Shown piece after piece: positions 10,558 to 24,636 of a DNA stretch of 64,000 nt; within the stretch, counting starts at the first letter, position 1; each line of letters starts with the position of its first letter. Under the pieces are notes generated by a model. That model was given only the letters and a program-made list of their open reading frames with translations, made no database searches and was not told the DNA's origin. Origin of the DNA: Auanema rhodensis (taxonomy: Eukaryota > Nematoda > Chromadorea > Rhabditida > Rhabditidae); the NCBI GenBank assembly GCA_964057225.1, contig CAXKVF010000073.1:372001-436000 (forward strand), given 5' to 3'. The position numbers and the translations under genes were made by a program.

Positions 10558-11789
10558 ATGAACCAATATCAATAAAAATTTGTTTTTAGACTAATATGGA
10601 GATGGGGAATCTGATTTTGAAAACCGCATCTCTTTATCTTAAACGTGAAGCGAGTTACATACCAAGTGCACATCACGTGTACATTTAATTAGCATAAATT
10701 AAAGTTCACGTAAATTTCAAAGTCATGGTTACCATGCACCAATATCAATAAAAATTTGTTTTTAGACTAATATGGACATGGGGAATCTAATTTTGAAAAC
10801 CGCATCTCTTTATCTTTCACGTGAAGCGAGTTACATACCAAGTGCACATCACGTGTACATTTAATTAGCATAAATTAAAGTTCACGTAAATTTCAAAGTC
10901 ATGGTTACCATGAACCAATATCAATAAAAATTTGTTTTTAGACTAATATGGACATGGGGAATCTGATTTTGAAAACCGCATCTCTTTATCTTTCACGTGA
11001 AGCGAGTTACATACCAAGTGCACATCACGTGTACATTTAATTAGCATAAATCAAAGTTCACGTAAATTTCAAAGTCATGGTTACCATGAACCAATATCAA
11101 TAAAAATTTGTTTTTAGACTAATATGGACATGGGGAATCTAATTTTGAAAACCGCATCTCTTTATCTTTCACGTGAAGCGAGTTACATACCAAGTGCACA
11201 TCACGTGTACAATTAATTAGCATAAATTAAAGTTCACGTAAATTTCAAAGTCATGGTTACCATGAACCAATATCAATAAAAATTTGTTTTTATACTAATA
11301 TGGAGATGGGGAATCTGATTTTGAAAACCGCATCTCTTTATCTTTCACGTGAAGCGAGTTACATACCAAGTGCACATCACGTGTACATTTAATTAGCATA
11401 AATCAAAGTTCACGTAAATTTCAAAGTCATGGTTACCATGAACCAATATCAATAAAAATTTGTTTTTAGACTAATATGGACATGGGGAATCTAATTTTGA
11501 AAACCGCATCTCTTTATCTTTCACGTGAAGCGAGTTACATACCAAGTGCACATCACGTGTACAATTAATTAGCATAAATTAAAGTTCACGTAAATTTCAA
11601 AGTCATGGTTACCATGAACCAATATCAATAAAAATTAGTTTTTAGACTAATATGGAGATGGGGAATCTGATTTTGAAAACCGCATCTCTTTATCTTTCAC
11701 GTGAAGCGAGTTACATACCAAGTGCACATCACGTGTACATTTAATTAGCATAAATCAAAGTTCACGTAAATTTCAAAGTCATGGTTACC

Positions 11790-11964
11790 ATGAACCAATA
11801 TCAATAAAAATTTGTTTTAGACTAATATGGACATGGGGAATCTAATTTTGAAAACCGCATCTCTTTATCTTTCACGTGAAGCGAGTTACATACCAAGTGC
11901 ACATCACGTGTACAATTAATTAGCATAAATTAAAGTTCACGTAAATTTCAAAGTCATAGTTACC
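11790..11964 (+). repeat. 175-bp monomer M68, fourth copy of the deletion haplotype
   Basis: The four-T run is at 11815-11818, with 170A and the following D and F units. It corresponds to M23 in segmental duplication 1. I found no other length change in the window. M212 (37133-37308) carries the 170A mark with a normal five-T run, so the two changes are not absolutely linked. Confidence 0.92.
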
Positions 11965-13724
11965 ATGAACCAATATCAATAAAAATTTGTTTTTAGACTA
12001 ATATGGAGATGGGGAATCTGATTTTGAAAACCGCATCTCTTTATCTTAAACGTGAAGCGAGTTACATACCAAGTGCACATCACGTGTACATTTAATTAGC
12101 ATAAATTAAAGTTCACGTAAATTTCAAAGTCATGGTTACCATGCACCAATATCAATAAAAATTTGTTTTTAGACTAATATGGACATGGGGAATCTAATTT
12201 TGAAAACCGCATCTCTTTATCTTTCACGTGAAGCGAGTTACATACCAAGTGCACATCACGTGTACATTTAATTAGCATAAATTAAAGTTCACGTAAATTT
12301 CAAAGTCATGGTTACCATGAACCAATATCAATGAAAATTTGTTTTTAGACTAATATGGACATGGGGAATCTAATTTTGAAAACCGCATCTCTTTATCTTT
12401 CACGTGAAGCGAGTTACATACCAAGTGCACATCACGTGTACAATTAATTAGCATAAATTAAAGTTCACGTAAATTTCAAAGTCATGGTTACCATGAACCA
12501 ATATCAATAAAAATTTGTTTTTAGACTAATATGGAGATGGGGAATCTGATTTTGAAAACCGCATCTCTTTATCTTTCACGTGAAGCGAGTTACATACCAA
12601 GTGCACATCACGTGTACATTTAATTAGCATAAATCAAAGTTCACGTAAATTTCAAAGTCATGGTTACCATGAACCAATATCAATAAAAATTTGTTTTTAG
12701 ACTAATATGGACATAAGGAATCTAATTTTGAAAACCGCATCTCTTTATCTTTCACGTGAAGCGAGTTACATACCAAGTGCACATCACGTGTACAATTAAT
12801 TAGCATAAATTAAAGTTCACGTAAATTTCAAAGTCATGGTTACCATGAACCAATATCAATAAAAATTTGTTTTTAGACTAATATGGAGATGGGGAATCTG
12901 ATTTTGAAAACCGCATCTCTTTATCTTAAACGTGAAGCGAGTTACATACCAAGTGCACATCACGTGTACATTTAATTAGCATAAATTAAAGTTCACGTAA
13001 ATTTCAAAGTCATGGTTACCATGCACCAATATCAATAAAAATTTGTTTTTAGACTAATATGGACATGGGGAATCTAATTTTGAAAACCGCATCTCTTTAT
13101 CTTTCACGTGAAGCGAGTTACATACCAAGTGCACATCACGTGTACATTTAATTAGCATAAATTAAAGTTCACGTAAATTTCAAAGTCATGGTTACCATGA
13201 ACCAATATCAATAAAAATTTGTTTTTAGACTAATATGGACATGGGGAATCTAATTTTAAAAACCGCATCTCTTTATCTTTCACGTGAAGCGAGTTACATA
13301 CCAAGTGCACATCACGTGTACATTTAATTAGCATAAATTAAAGTTCACGTAAATTTCAAAGTCATGGTTACCATGCACCAATATCAATAAAAATTTGTTT
13401 TCAGACTAATATGGACATGGGGAATCTAATTTTGAAAACCGCATCTCTTTATCTTTCACGTGAAGCGAGTTACATACCAAGTGCACATCACGTGTACATT
13501 TAATTAGCATAAATTAAAGTTCACGTAAATTTCAAAGTCATGGTTACCATGAACCAATATCAATAAAAATTTGTTTTTAGACTAATATGGACATGGGGAA
13601 TCTAATTTTGAAAACCGCATCTCTTTATCTTTCACGTGAAGCGAGTTACATACCAAGTGCACATCACGTGTACATTTAATTAGCATAAATTAAAGTTCAC
13701 GTAAATTTCAAAGTCATGGTTACC

Positions 13725-15836
13725 ATGAACCAATATCAATAAAAATTTGTTTTTAGACTAATATGGACATGGGGAATCTAATTTTGAAAACCGCATCTCT
13801 TTATCTTTCACGTGAAGCGAGTTACATACCAAGTGCACATCACGTGTACATTTAATTAGCATAAATTAAAGTTCACGTAAATTTCAAAGTCATGGTTACC
13901 ATGCACCAATATCAATAAAAATTTGTTTTTAGACTAATATGGACATGGGGAATCTAATTTTGAAAACCGCATCTCTTTATCTTTCACGTGAAGCGAGTTA
14001 CATACCAAGTGCACATCACGTGTACATTTAATTAGCATAAATTAAAGTTCACGTAAATTTCAAAGTCATGGTTACCATGAACCAATATCAATAAAAATTT
14101 GTTTTTAGACTAATATGGACATGGGGAATCTAATTTTGAAAACCGCATCTCTTTATCTTTCACGTGAAGCGAGTTACATACCAAGTGCACATCACGTGTA
14201 CAATTAATTAGCATAAATTAAAGTTCACGTAAATTTCAAAGTCATGGTTACCATGAACCAATATCAATAAAAATTTGTTTTTAGACTAATATGGAGATGG
14301 GGAATCTGATTTTGAAAACCGCATCTCTTTATCGTTCACGTGAAGCGAGTTACATACCAAGTGCACATCACGTGTACATTTAATTAGCATAAATTAAAGT
14401 TCACGTAAATTTCAAAGTCATGGTTACCATGAACCAATATCAATAAAAATTTGTTGTTAGACTAATATGGACATGGGGAATCTAATTTTGAAAACCGCAT
14501 CTCTTTATCTTTCACGTGAAGCGAGTTACATACTAAGTGCACATCACGTGTACATTTAATTAGCATAAATTAAAGTTCACGTAAATTTCAAAGTCATGGT
14601 TACCATGCACCAATATCAATAAAAATTTGTTTTTAGACTAATATGGACATGGGGAATCTAATTTTGAAAACCGCATCTCTTTATCTTTCACGTGAAGCGA
14701 GTTACATACCAAGTGCACATCACGTGTACATTTAATTAGCATAAATTAAAGTTCACGTAAATTTCAAAGTCATGGTTACCATGCACCAATATCAATAAAA
14801 ATTTGTTTTTAGACTAATATGGACATGGGGAATCTGATTTTGAAAACCGCATCTCTTTATCGTTCACGTGAAGCGAGTTACATACCAAGTGCACATCACG
14901 TGTACATTTAATTAGCATAAATTAAAGTTCACGTAAATTTCAAAGTCATGGTTACCATGCACCAATATCAATAAAAATTTGTTTTTAGACTAATATGGAC
15001 ATGGGGAATCTAATTTTGAAAACCGCATCTCTTTATCTTTCACGTGAAGCGAGTTACATACCAAGTGCACATCACGTGTACATTTAATTAGCATAAATTA
15101 AAGTTCACGTAAATTTCAAAGTCATGGTTACCATGCACCAATATCAATAAAAATTTGTTTTTAGACTAATATGGACATGGGGAATCTGATTTTGAAAACC
15201 GCATCTCTTTATCGTTCACGTGAAGCGAGTTACATACCAAGTGCACATCACGTGTACACTTAATTAGCATAAATTAAAGTTCACGTAAATTTCAAAGTCA
15301 TGGTTACCATGAACCAATATCAATAAAAATTTGTTTTTAGACTAATATGGACATGGGGAATCTAATTTTGAAAACCGCATCTCTTTATCTTTCACGTGAA
15401 GCGAGTTACATACCAAGTGCACATCACGTGTACAATTAATTAGCATAAATTAAAGTTCACGTAAATTTCAAAGTCATGGTTACCATGAACCAATATCAAT
15501 AAAAATTTGTTTTTAGACTAATATGGACATGGGGAATCTAATTTTGAAAACCGCATCTCTTTATCTTTCACGTGAAGCGAGTTACATACCAAGTGCACAT
15601 CACGTGTACATTTAATTAGCATAAATTAAAGTTCACGTAAATTTCAAAGTCATGGTTACCATGCACCAATATCAATAAAAATTTGTTTTTAGACTAATAT
15701 GGACATGGGGAATCTAATTTTGAAAACCGCATCTCTTTATCTTTCACGTGAAGCGAGTTACATACCAAGTGCACATCACGTGTACATTTAATTAGCATAA
15801 ATTAAAGTTCACGTAAATTTCAAAGTCATGGTTACC
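13725..15836 (+). repeat. Mixed block M79-M90 with 82G and 127C units
   Basis: The order is I, F, A, J with 143T, an I-like unit with 28G and 106T, F, N, F, N2, A, I, F. N and N2 carry 4C, 56G and 82G, and N2 also has 127C. Seven of these units (M84-M90, 14605-15836) reappear in the same order at 33437-34668. The block ends where the 11-monomer cassette begins. Confidence 0.8.
14605..15836 (+). repeat. Seven-monomer motif F-N-F-N2-A-I-F, copy 1
   Basis: M84-M90 alternate F with the two N variants and end A-I-F. The same seven-unit order lies 18,832 bp to the right (107 monomers), separated by a long block of a different composition. Confidence 0.8.
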
Positions 15837-17772
15837 ATGAACCAATATCAATAAAAATTTGTTTTTAGACTAATATGGAGATGGGGAATCTGATTTTGAA
15901 AACCGCATCTCTTTATCTTTCACGTGAAGCGAGTTACATACCAAGTGCACATCACGTGTACATTTAATTAGCATAAATCAAAGTTCACGTAAATTTCAAA
16001 GTCATGGTTACCATGAACCAATATCAATAAAAATTTGTTTTTAGACTAATATGGACATAAGGAATCTAATTTTGAAAACCGCATCTCTTTATCTTTCACG
16101 TGAAGCGAGTTACATACCAAGTGCACATCACGTGTACAATTAATTAGCATAAATTAAAGTTCACGTAAATTTCAAAGTCATGGTTACCATGAACCAATAT
16201 CAATAAAAATTTGTTTTTAGACTAATATGGAGATGGGGAATCTGATTTTGAAAACCGCATCTCTTTATCTTAAACGTGAAGCGAGTTACATACCAAGTGC
16301 ACATCACGTGTACATTTAATTAGCATAAATTAAAGTTCACGTAAATTTCAAAGTCATGGTTACCATGCACCAATATCAATAAAAATTTGTTTTTAGACTA
16401 ATATGGACATGGGGAATCTAATTTTGAAAACCGCATCTCTTTATCTTTCACGTGAAGCGAGTTACATACCAAGTGCACATCACGTGTACATTTAATTAGC
16501 ATAAATTAAAGTTCACGTAAATTTCAAAGTCATGGTTACCATGAACCAATATCAATAAAAATTTGTTTTTAGACTAATATGGACATGGGGAATCTAATTT
16601 TAAAAACCGCATCTCTTTATCTTTCACGTGAAGCGAGTTACATACCAAGTGCACATCACGTGTACATTTAATTAGCATAAATTAAAGTTCACGTAAATTT
16701 CAAAGTCATGGTTACCATGCACCAATATCAATAAAAATTTGTTTTCAGACTAATATGGACATGGGGAATCTAATTTTGAAAACCGCATCTCTTTATCTTT
16801 CACGTGAAGCGAGTTACATACCAAGTGCACATCACGTGTACATTTAATTAGCATAAATTAAAGTTCACGTAAATTTCAAAGTCATGGTTACCATGAACCA
16901 ATATCAATAAAAATTTGTTTTTAGACTAATATGGACATGGGGAATCTAATTTTGAAAACCGCATCTCTTTATCTTTCACGTGAAGCGAGTTACATACCAA
17001 GTGCACATCACGTGTTAAATTAATTAGCATAAATTAAAGTTCACGTAAATTTCAAAGTCATGGTTACCATGAACCAATATCAATAAAAATTTGTTTTCAG
17101 ACTAATATGGACATGGGGAATCTAATTTTGAAAACCGCATCTCTTTATCTTTCACGTGAAGCGAGTTACATACCAAGTGCACATCACGTGTACATTTAAT
17201 TAGCATAAATTAAAGTTCACGTAAATTTCAAAGTCATGGTTACCATGAACCAATATCAATAAAAATTTGTTTTTAGACTAATATGGACATGGGGAATCTA
17301 ATTTTGAAAACCGCATCTCTTTATCTTTCACGTGAAGCGAGTTACATACCAAGTGCACATCACGTGTACATTTAATTAGCATAAATTAAAGTTCACGTAA
17401 ATTTCAAAGTCATGGTTACCATGAACCAATATCAATAAAAATTTGTTTTTAGACTAATATGGACATGGGGAATCTAATTTTGAAAACCGCATCTCTTTAT
17501 CTTTCACGTGAAGCGAGTTACATACCAAGTGCACATCACGTGTACATTTAATTAGCATAAATTAAAGTTCACGTAAATTTCAAAGTCATGGTTACCATGC
17601 ACCAATATCAATAAAAATTTGTTTTTAGACTAATATGGACATGGGGAATCTAATTTTGAAAACCGCATCTCTTTATCTTTCACGTGAAGCGAGTTACATA
17701 CCAAGTGCACATCACGTGTACATTTAATTAGCATAAATTAAAGTTCACGTAAATTTCAAAGTCATGGTTACC
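15837..17772 (+). repeat. 11-monomer cassette Bc-E-D-F-G-H-P-Q-I-I-F, copy 1
   Basis: M91-M101. Diagnostic units in order carry 47-48 AA (E), 84-85 AA (D), 4C (F), 62A (G), 4C with 30C (H), the 124-125 change that removes the TGTACA site (P), and 4A with 30C (Q), then two plain units and an F. The cassette is 1,936 bp, the same length as the unrelated 11-unit HOR at 5983-9854. Confidence 0.88.
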
Positions 17773-19180
17773 ATGAACCAATATCAATAAAAATTTGTTT
17801 TTAGACTAATATGGACATGGGGAATCTGATTTTGAAAACCGCATCTCTTTATCGTTCACGTGAAGCGAGTTACATACCAAGTGCACATCACGTGTACACT
17901 TAATTAGCATAAATTAAAGTTCACGTAAATTTCAAAGTCATGGTTACCATGAACCAATATCAATAAAAATTTGTTTTTAGACTAATATGGACATGGGGAA
18001 TCTAATTTTGAAAACCGCATCTCTTTATCTTTCACGTGAAGCGAGTTACATACCAAGTGCACATCACGTGTACAATTAATTAGCATAAATTAAAGTTCAC
18101 GTAAATTTCAAAGTCATGGTTACCATGAACCAATATCAATAAAAATTTGTTTTTAGACTAATATGGACATGGGGAATCTAATTTTGAAAACCGCATCTCT
18201 TTATCTTTCACGTGAAGCGAGTTACATACCAAGTGCACATCACGTGTACATTTAATTAGCATAAATTAAAGTTCACGTAAATTTCAAAGTCATGGTTACC
18301 ATGCACCAATATCAATAAAAATTTGTTTTTAGACTAATATGGACATGGGGAATCTAATTTTGAAAACCGCATCTCTTTATCTTTCACGTGAAGCGAGTTA
18401 CATACCAAGTGCACATCACGTGTACATTTAATTAGCATAAATTAAAGTTCACGTAAATTTCAAAGTCATGGTTACCATGAACCAATATCAATAAAAATTT
18501 GTTTTTAGACTAATATGGAGATGGGGAATCTGATTTTGAAAACCGCATCTCTTTATCTTTCACGTGAAGCGAGTTACATACCAAGTGCACATCACGTGTA
18601 CATTTAATTAGCATAAATCAAAGTTCACGTAAATTTCAAAGTCAAGGTTACCATGAACCAATATCAATAAAAATTTGTTTTTAGACTAATATGGACATAA
18701 GGAATCTAATTTTGAAAACCGCATCTCTTTATCTTTCACGTGAAGCGAGTTACATACCAAGTGCACATCACGTGTACAATTAATTAGCATAAATTAAAGT
18801 TCACGTAAATTTCAAAGTCATGGTTACCATGAACCAATATCAATAAAAATTTGTTTTTAGACTAATATGGAGATGGGGAATCTGATTTTGAAAACCGCAT
18901 CTCTTTATCTTAAACGTGAAGCGAGTTACATACCAAGTGCACATCACGTGTACATTTAATTAGCATAAATTAAAGTTCACGTAAATTTCAAAGTCATGGT
19001 TACCATGCACCAATATCAATAAAAATTTGTTTTTAGACTAATATGGACATGGGGAATCTAATTTTGAAAACCGCATCTCTTTATCTTTCACGTGAAGCGA
19101 GTTACATACCAAGTGCACATCACGTGTACATTTAATTAGCATAAATCAAAGTTCACGTAAATTTCAAAGTCATGGTTACC

Positions 19181-21116
19181 ATGAACCAATATCAATAAAA
19201 ATTTGTTTTTAGACTAATATGGAGATGGGGAATCTGATTTTGAAAACCGCATCTCTTTATCTTTCACGTGAAGCGAGTTACATACCAAGTGCACATCACG
19301 TGTACATTTAATTAGCATAAATCAAAGTTCACGTAAATTTCAAAGTCATGGTTACCATGAACCAATATCAATAAAAATTTGTTTTTAGACTAATATGGAC
19401 ATAAGGAATCTAATTTTGAAAACCGCATCTCTTTATCTTTCACGTGAAGCGAGTTACATACCAAGTGCACATCACGTGTACAATTAATTAGCATAAATTA
19501 AAGTTCACGTAAATTTCAAAGTCATGGTTACCATGAACCAATATCAATAAAAATTTGTTTTTAGACTAATATGGAGATGGGGAATCTGATTTTGAAAACC
19601 GCATCTCTTTATCTTAAACGTGAAGCGAGTTACATACCAAGTGCACATCACGTGTACATTTAATTAGCATAAATTAAAGTTCACGTAAATTTCAAAGTCA
19701 TGGTTACCATGCACCAATATCAATAAAAATTTGTTTTTAGACTAATATGGACATGGGGAATCTAATTTTGAAAACCGCATCTCTTTATCTTTCACGTGAA
19801 GCGAGTTACATACCAAGTGCACATCACGTGTACATTTAATTAGCATAAATTAAAGTTCACGTAAATTTCAAAGTCATGGTTACCATGAACCAATATCAAT
19901 AAAAATTTGTTTTTAGACTAATATGGACATGGGGAATCTAATTTTAAAAACCGCATCTCTTTATCTTTCACGTGAAGCGAGTTACATACCAAGTGCACAT
20001 CACGTGTACATTTAATTAGCATAAATTAAAGTTCACGTAAATTTCAAAGTCATGGTTACCATGCACCAATATCAATAAAAATTTGTTTTCAGACTAATAT
20101 GGACATGGGGAATCTAATTTTGAAAACCGCATCTCTTTATCTTTCACGTGAAGCGAGTTACATACCAAGTGCACATCACGTGTACATTTAATTAGCATAA
20201 ATTAAAGTTCACGTAATTTTCAAAGTCATGGTTACCATGAACCAATATCAATAAAAATTTGTTTTTAGACTAATATGGACATGGGGAATCTAATTTTGAA
20301 AACCGCATCTCTTTATCTTTCACGTGAAGCGAGTTACATACCAAGTGCACATCACGTGTACAATTAATTAGCATAAATTAAAGTTCACGTAAATTTCAAA
20401 GTCATGGTTACCATGAACCAATATCAATAAAAATTTGTTTTCAGACTAATATGGACATGGGGAATCTAATTTTGAAAACCGCATCTCTTTATCTTTCACG
20501 TGAAGCGAGTTACATACCAAGTGCACATCACGTGTACATTTAATTAGCATAAATTAAAGTTCACGTAAATTTCAAAGTCATGGTTACCATGAACCAATAT
20601 CAATAAAAATTTGTTTTTAGACTAATATGGACATGGGGAATCTAATTTTGAAAACCGCATCTCTTTATCTTTCACGTGAAGCGAGTTACATACCAAGTGC
20701 ACATCACGTGTACATTTAATTAGCATAAATTAAAGTTCACGTAAATTTCAAAGTCATGGTTACCATGAACCAATATCAATAAAAATTTGTTTTTAGACTA
20801 ATATGGACATGGGGAATCTAATTTTGAAAACCGCATCTCTTTATCTTTCACGTGAAGCGAGTTACATACCAAGTGCACATCACGTGTACATTTAATTAGC
20901 ATAAATTAAAGTTCACGTAAATTTCAAAGTCATGGTTACCATGCACCAATATCAATAAAAATTTGTTTTTAGACTAATATGGACATGGGGAATCTAATTT
21001 TGAAAACCGCATCTCTTTATCTTTCACGTGAAGCGAGTTACATACCAAGTGCACATCACGTGTACATTTAATTAGCATAAATTAAAGTTCACGTAAATTT
21101 CAAAGTCATGGTTACC
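19181..21116 (+). repeat. 11-monomer cassette, copy 2 (M110-M120)
   Basis: It has the same order as copy 1 except that the P unit is replaced by a standard A unit (M116) and the H unit (M115) carries an A-to-T change near position 157. It is preceded by a partial cassette, M106-M109 (Bc with 169A, E, D, F with 143C), so the start of the cassette is locally doubled. Confidence 0.87.
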
Positions 21117-21820
21117 ATGAACCAATATCAATAAAAATTTGTTTTTAGACTAATATGGACATGGGGAATCTAATTTTGAAAACCGCATCTCTTTATCTTT
21201 CACGTGAAGCGAGTTACATACCAAGTGCACATCACGTGTACATTTAATTAGCATAAATTAAAGTTCACGTAAATTTCAAAGTCATGGTTACCATGCACCA
21301 ATATCAATAAAAATTTGTTTTTAGACTAATATGGACATGGGGAATCTAATTTTGAAAACCGCATCTCTTTATCTTTCACGTGAAGCGAGTTACATACCAA
21401 GTGCACATCACGTGTACATTTAATTAGCATAAATTAAAGTTCACGTAAATTTCAAAGTCATGGTTACCATGAACCAATATCAATAAAAATTTGTTTTTAG
21501 ACTAATATGGACATGGGGAATCTAATTTTGAAAACCGCATCTCTTTATCTTTCACGTGAAGCGAGTTACATACCAAGTGCACATCACGTGTACATTTAAT
21601 TAGCATAAATTAAAGTTCACGTAAATTTCAAAGTCATGGTTACCATGCACCAATATCAATAAAAATTTGTTTTTAGACTAATATGGACATGGGGAATCTA
21701 ATTTTGAAAACCGCATCTCTTTATCTTTCACGTGAAGCGAGTTACATACCAAGTGCACATCACGTGTACATTTAATTAGCATAAATTAAAGTTCACGTAA
21801 ATTTCAAAGTCATGGTTACC

Positions 21821-23756
21821 ATGAACCAATATCAATAAAAATTTGTTTTTAGACTAATATGGAGATGGGGAATCTGATTTTGAAAACCGCATCTCTTTAT
21901 CTTTCACGTGAAGCGAGTTACATACCAAGTGCACATCACGTGTACATTTAATTAGCATAAATCAAAGTTCACGTAAATTTCAAAGTCATGGTTACCATGA
22001 ACCAATATCAATAAAAATTTGTTTTTAGACTAATATGGACATAAGGAATCTAATTTTGAAAACCGCATCTCTTTATCTTTCACGTGAAGCGAGTTACATA
22101 CCAAGTGCACATCACGTGTACAATTAATTAGCATAAATTAAAGTTCACGTAAATTTCAAAGTCATGGTTACCATGAACCAATATCAATAAAAATTTGTTT
22201 TTAGACTAATATGGAGATGGGGAATCTGATTTTGAAAACCGCATCTCTTTATCTTAAACGTGAAGCGAGTTACATACCAAGTGCACATCACGTGTACATT
22301 TAATTAGCATAAATTAAAGTTCACGTAAATTTCAAAGTCATGGTTACCATGCACCAATATCAATAAAAATTTGTTTTTAGACTAATATGGACATGGGGAA
22401 TCTAATTTTGAAAACCGCATCTCTTTATCTTTCACGTGAAGCGAGTTACATACCAAGTGCACATCACGTGTACATTTAATTAGCATAAATTAAAGTTCAC
22501 GTAAATTTCAAAGTCATGGTTACCATGAACCAATATCAATAAAAATTTGTTTTTAGACTAATATGGACATGGGGAATCTAATTTTAAAAACCGCATCTCT
22601 TTATCTTTCACGTGAAGCGAGTTACATACCAAGTGCACATCACGTGTACATTTAATTAGCATAAATTAAAGTTCACGTAAATTTCAAAGTCATGGTTACC
22701 ATGCACCAATATCAATAAAAATTTGTTTTCAGACTAATATGGACATGGGGAATCTAATTTTGAAAACCGCATCTCTTTATCTTTCACGTGAAGCGAGTTA
22801 CATACCAAGTGCACATCACGTGTACATTTAATTAGCATAAATTAAAGTTCACGTAAATTTCAAAGTCATGGTTACCATGAACCAATATCAATAAAAATTT
22901 GTTTTTAGACTAATATGGACATGGGGAATCTAATTTTGAAAACCGCATCTCTTTATCTTTCACGTGAAGCGAGTTACATACCAAGTGCACATCACGTGTT
23001 AAATTAATTAGCATAAATTAAAGTTCACGTAAATTTCAAAGTCATGGTTACCATGAACCAATATCAATAAAAATTTGTTTTCAGACTAATATGGACATGG
23101 GGAATCTAATTTTGAAAACCGCATCTCTTTATCTTTCACGTGAAGCGAGTTACATACCAAGTGCACATCACGTGTACATTTAATTAGCATAAATTAAAGT
23201 TCACGTAAATTTCAAAGTCATGGTTACCATGAACCAATATCAATAAAAATTTGTTTTTAGACTAATATGGACATGGGGAATCTAATTTTGAAAACCGCAT
23301 CTCTTTATCTTTCACGTGAAGCGAGTTACATACCAAGTGCACATCACGTGTACATTTAATTAGCATAAATTAAAGTTCACGTAAATTTCAAAGTCATGGT
23401 TACCATGAACCAATATCAATAAAAATTTGTTTTTAGACTAATATGGACATGGGGAATCTAATTTTGAAAACCGCATCTCTTTATCTTTCACGTGAAGCGA
23501 GTTACATACCAAGTGCACATCACGTGTACATTTAATTAGCATAAATTAAAGTTCACGTAAATTTCAAAGTCATGGTTACCATGCACCAATATCAATAAAA
23601 ATTTGTTTTTAGACTAATATGGACATGGGGAATCTAATTTTGAAAACCGCATCTCTTTATCTTTCACGTGAAGCGAGTTACATACCAAGTGCACATCACG
23701 TGTACATTTAATTAGCATAAATTAAAGTTCACGTAAATTTCAAAGTCATGGTTACC
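21821..23756 (+). repeat. 11-monomer cassette, copy 3 (M125-M135)
   Basis: Full order Bc-E-D-F-G-H-P-Q-I-I-F with the P unit at 22877-23052. The four units before it alternate I and F. M122-M135 recurs in the same order as M138-M151, 16 monomers (2,816 bp) to the right. Confidence 0.88.
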
Positions 23757-24636
23757 ATGAACCAATATCAATAAAAATTTGTTTTTAGACTAATATGGAC
23801 ATGGGGAATCTAATTTTGAAAACCGCATCTCTTTATCTTTCACGTGAAGCGAGTTACATACCAAGTGCACATCACGTGTACATTTAATTAGCATAAATTA
23901 AAGTTCACGTAAATTTCAAAGTCATGGTTACCATGAACCAATATCAATAAAAATTTGTTTTTAGACTAATATGGACATGGGGAATCTAATTTTGAAAACC
24001 GCATCTCTTTATCTTTCACGTGAAGCGAGTTACATACCAAGTGCACATCACGTGTACATTTAATTAGCATAAATTAAAGTTCACGTAAATTTCAAAGTCA
24101 TGGTTACCATGCACCAATATCAATAAAAATTTGTTTTTAGACTAATATGGACATGGGGAATCTAATTTTGAAAACCGCATCTCTTTATCTTTCACGTGAA
24201 GCGAGTTACATACCAAGTGCACATCACGTGTACATTTAATTAGCATAAATTAAAGTTCACGTAAATTTCAAAGTCATGGTTACCATGAACCAATATCAAT
24301 AAAAATTTGTTTTTAGACTAATATGGACATGGGGAATCTAATTTTGAAAACCGCATCTCTTTATCTTTCACGTGAAGCGAGTTACATACCAAGTGCACAT
24401 CACGTGTACATTTAATTAGCATAAATTAAAGTTCACGTAAATTTCAAAGTCATGGTTACCATGCACCAATATCAATAAAAATTTGTTTTTAGACTAATAT
24501 GGACATGGGGAATCTAATTTTGAAAACCGCATCTCTTTATCTTTCACGTGAAGCGAGTTACATACCAAGTGCACATCACGTGTACATTTAATTAGCATAA
24601 ATTAAAGTTCACGTAAATTTCAAAGTCATGGTTACC

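Larger units (their letters stand above)
9151..13724 (+). repeat. Segmental duplication 1, right copy (M53-M78)
   Basis: This copy matches M7-M33 in variant order and is 4,574 bp, exactly 176 bp shorter. The missing unit is accounted for by M59, a hybrid standing where the left copy has two separate monomers (M13 and M14). Other differences I saw are a T-to-A change at monomer position 24 of M67. At the right end the two copies stop matching after M78: the left copy continues F-A-J while the right copy has an additional I before F and A. Here J means B with 82G. Confidence 0.87.
15485..21116 (+). repeat. 5.6-kb segmental duplication 2, left copy (M89-M120)
   Basis: Thirty-two monomers whose order is repeated at 24285-29916, 8,800 bp away. 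Shared rare marks include 169A in M106 and M156, 143C on a 4C unit in M109 and M159, the 124-125 change in M97 and M147, and an A-to-T change near position 157 in M115 and M165. The segment contains two of the five 11-unit cassettes. Confidence 0.88.
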
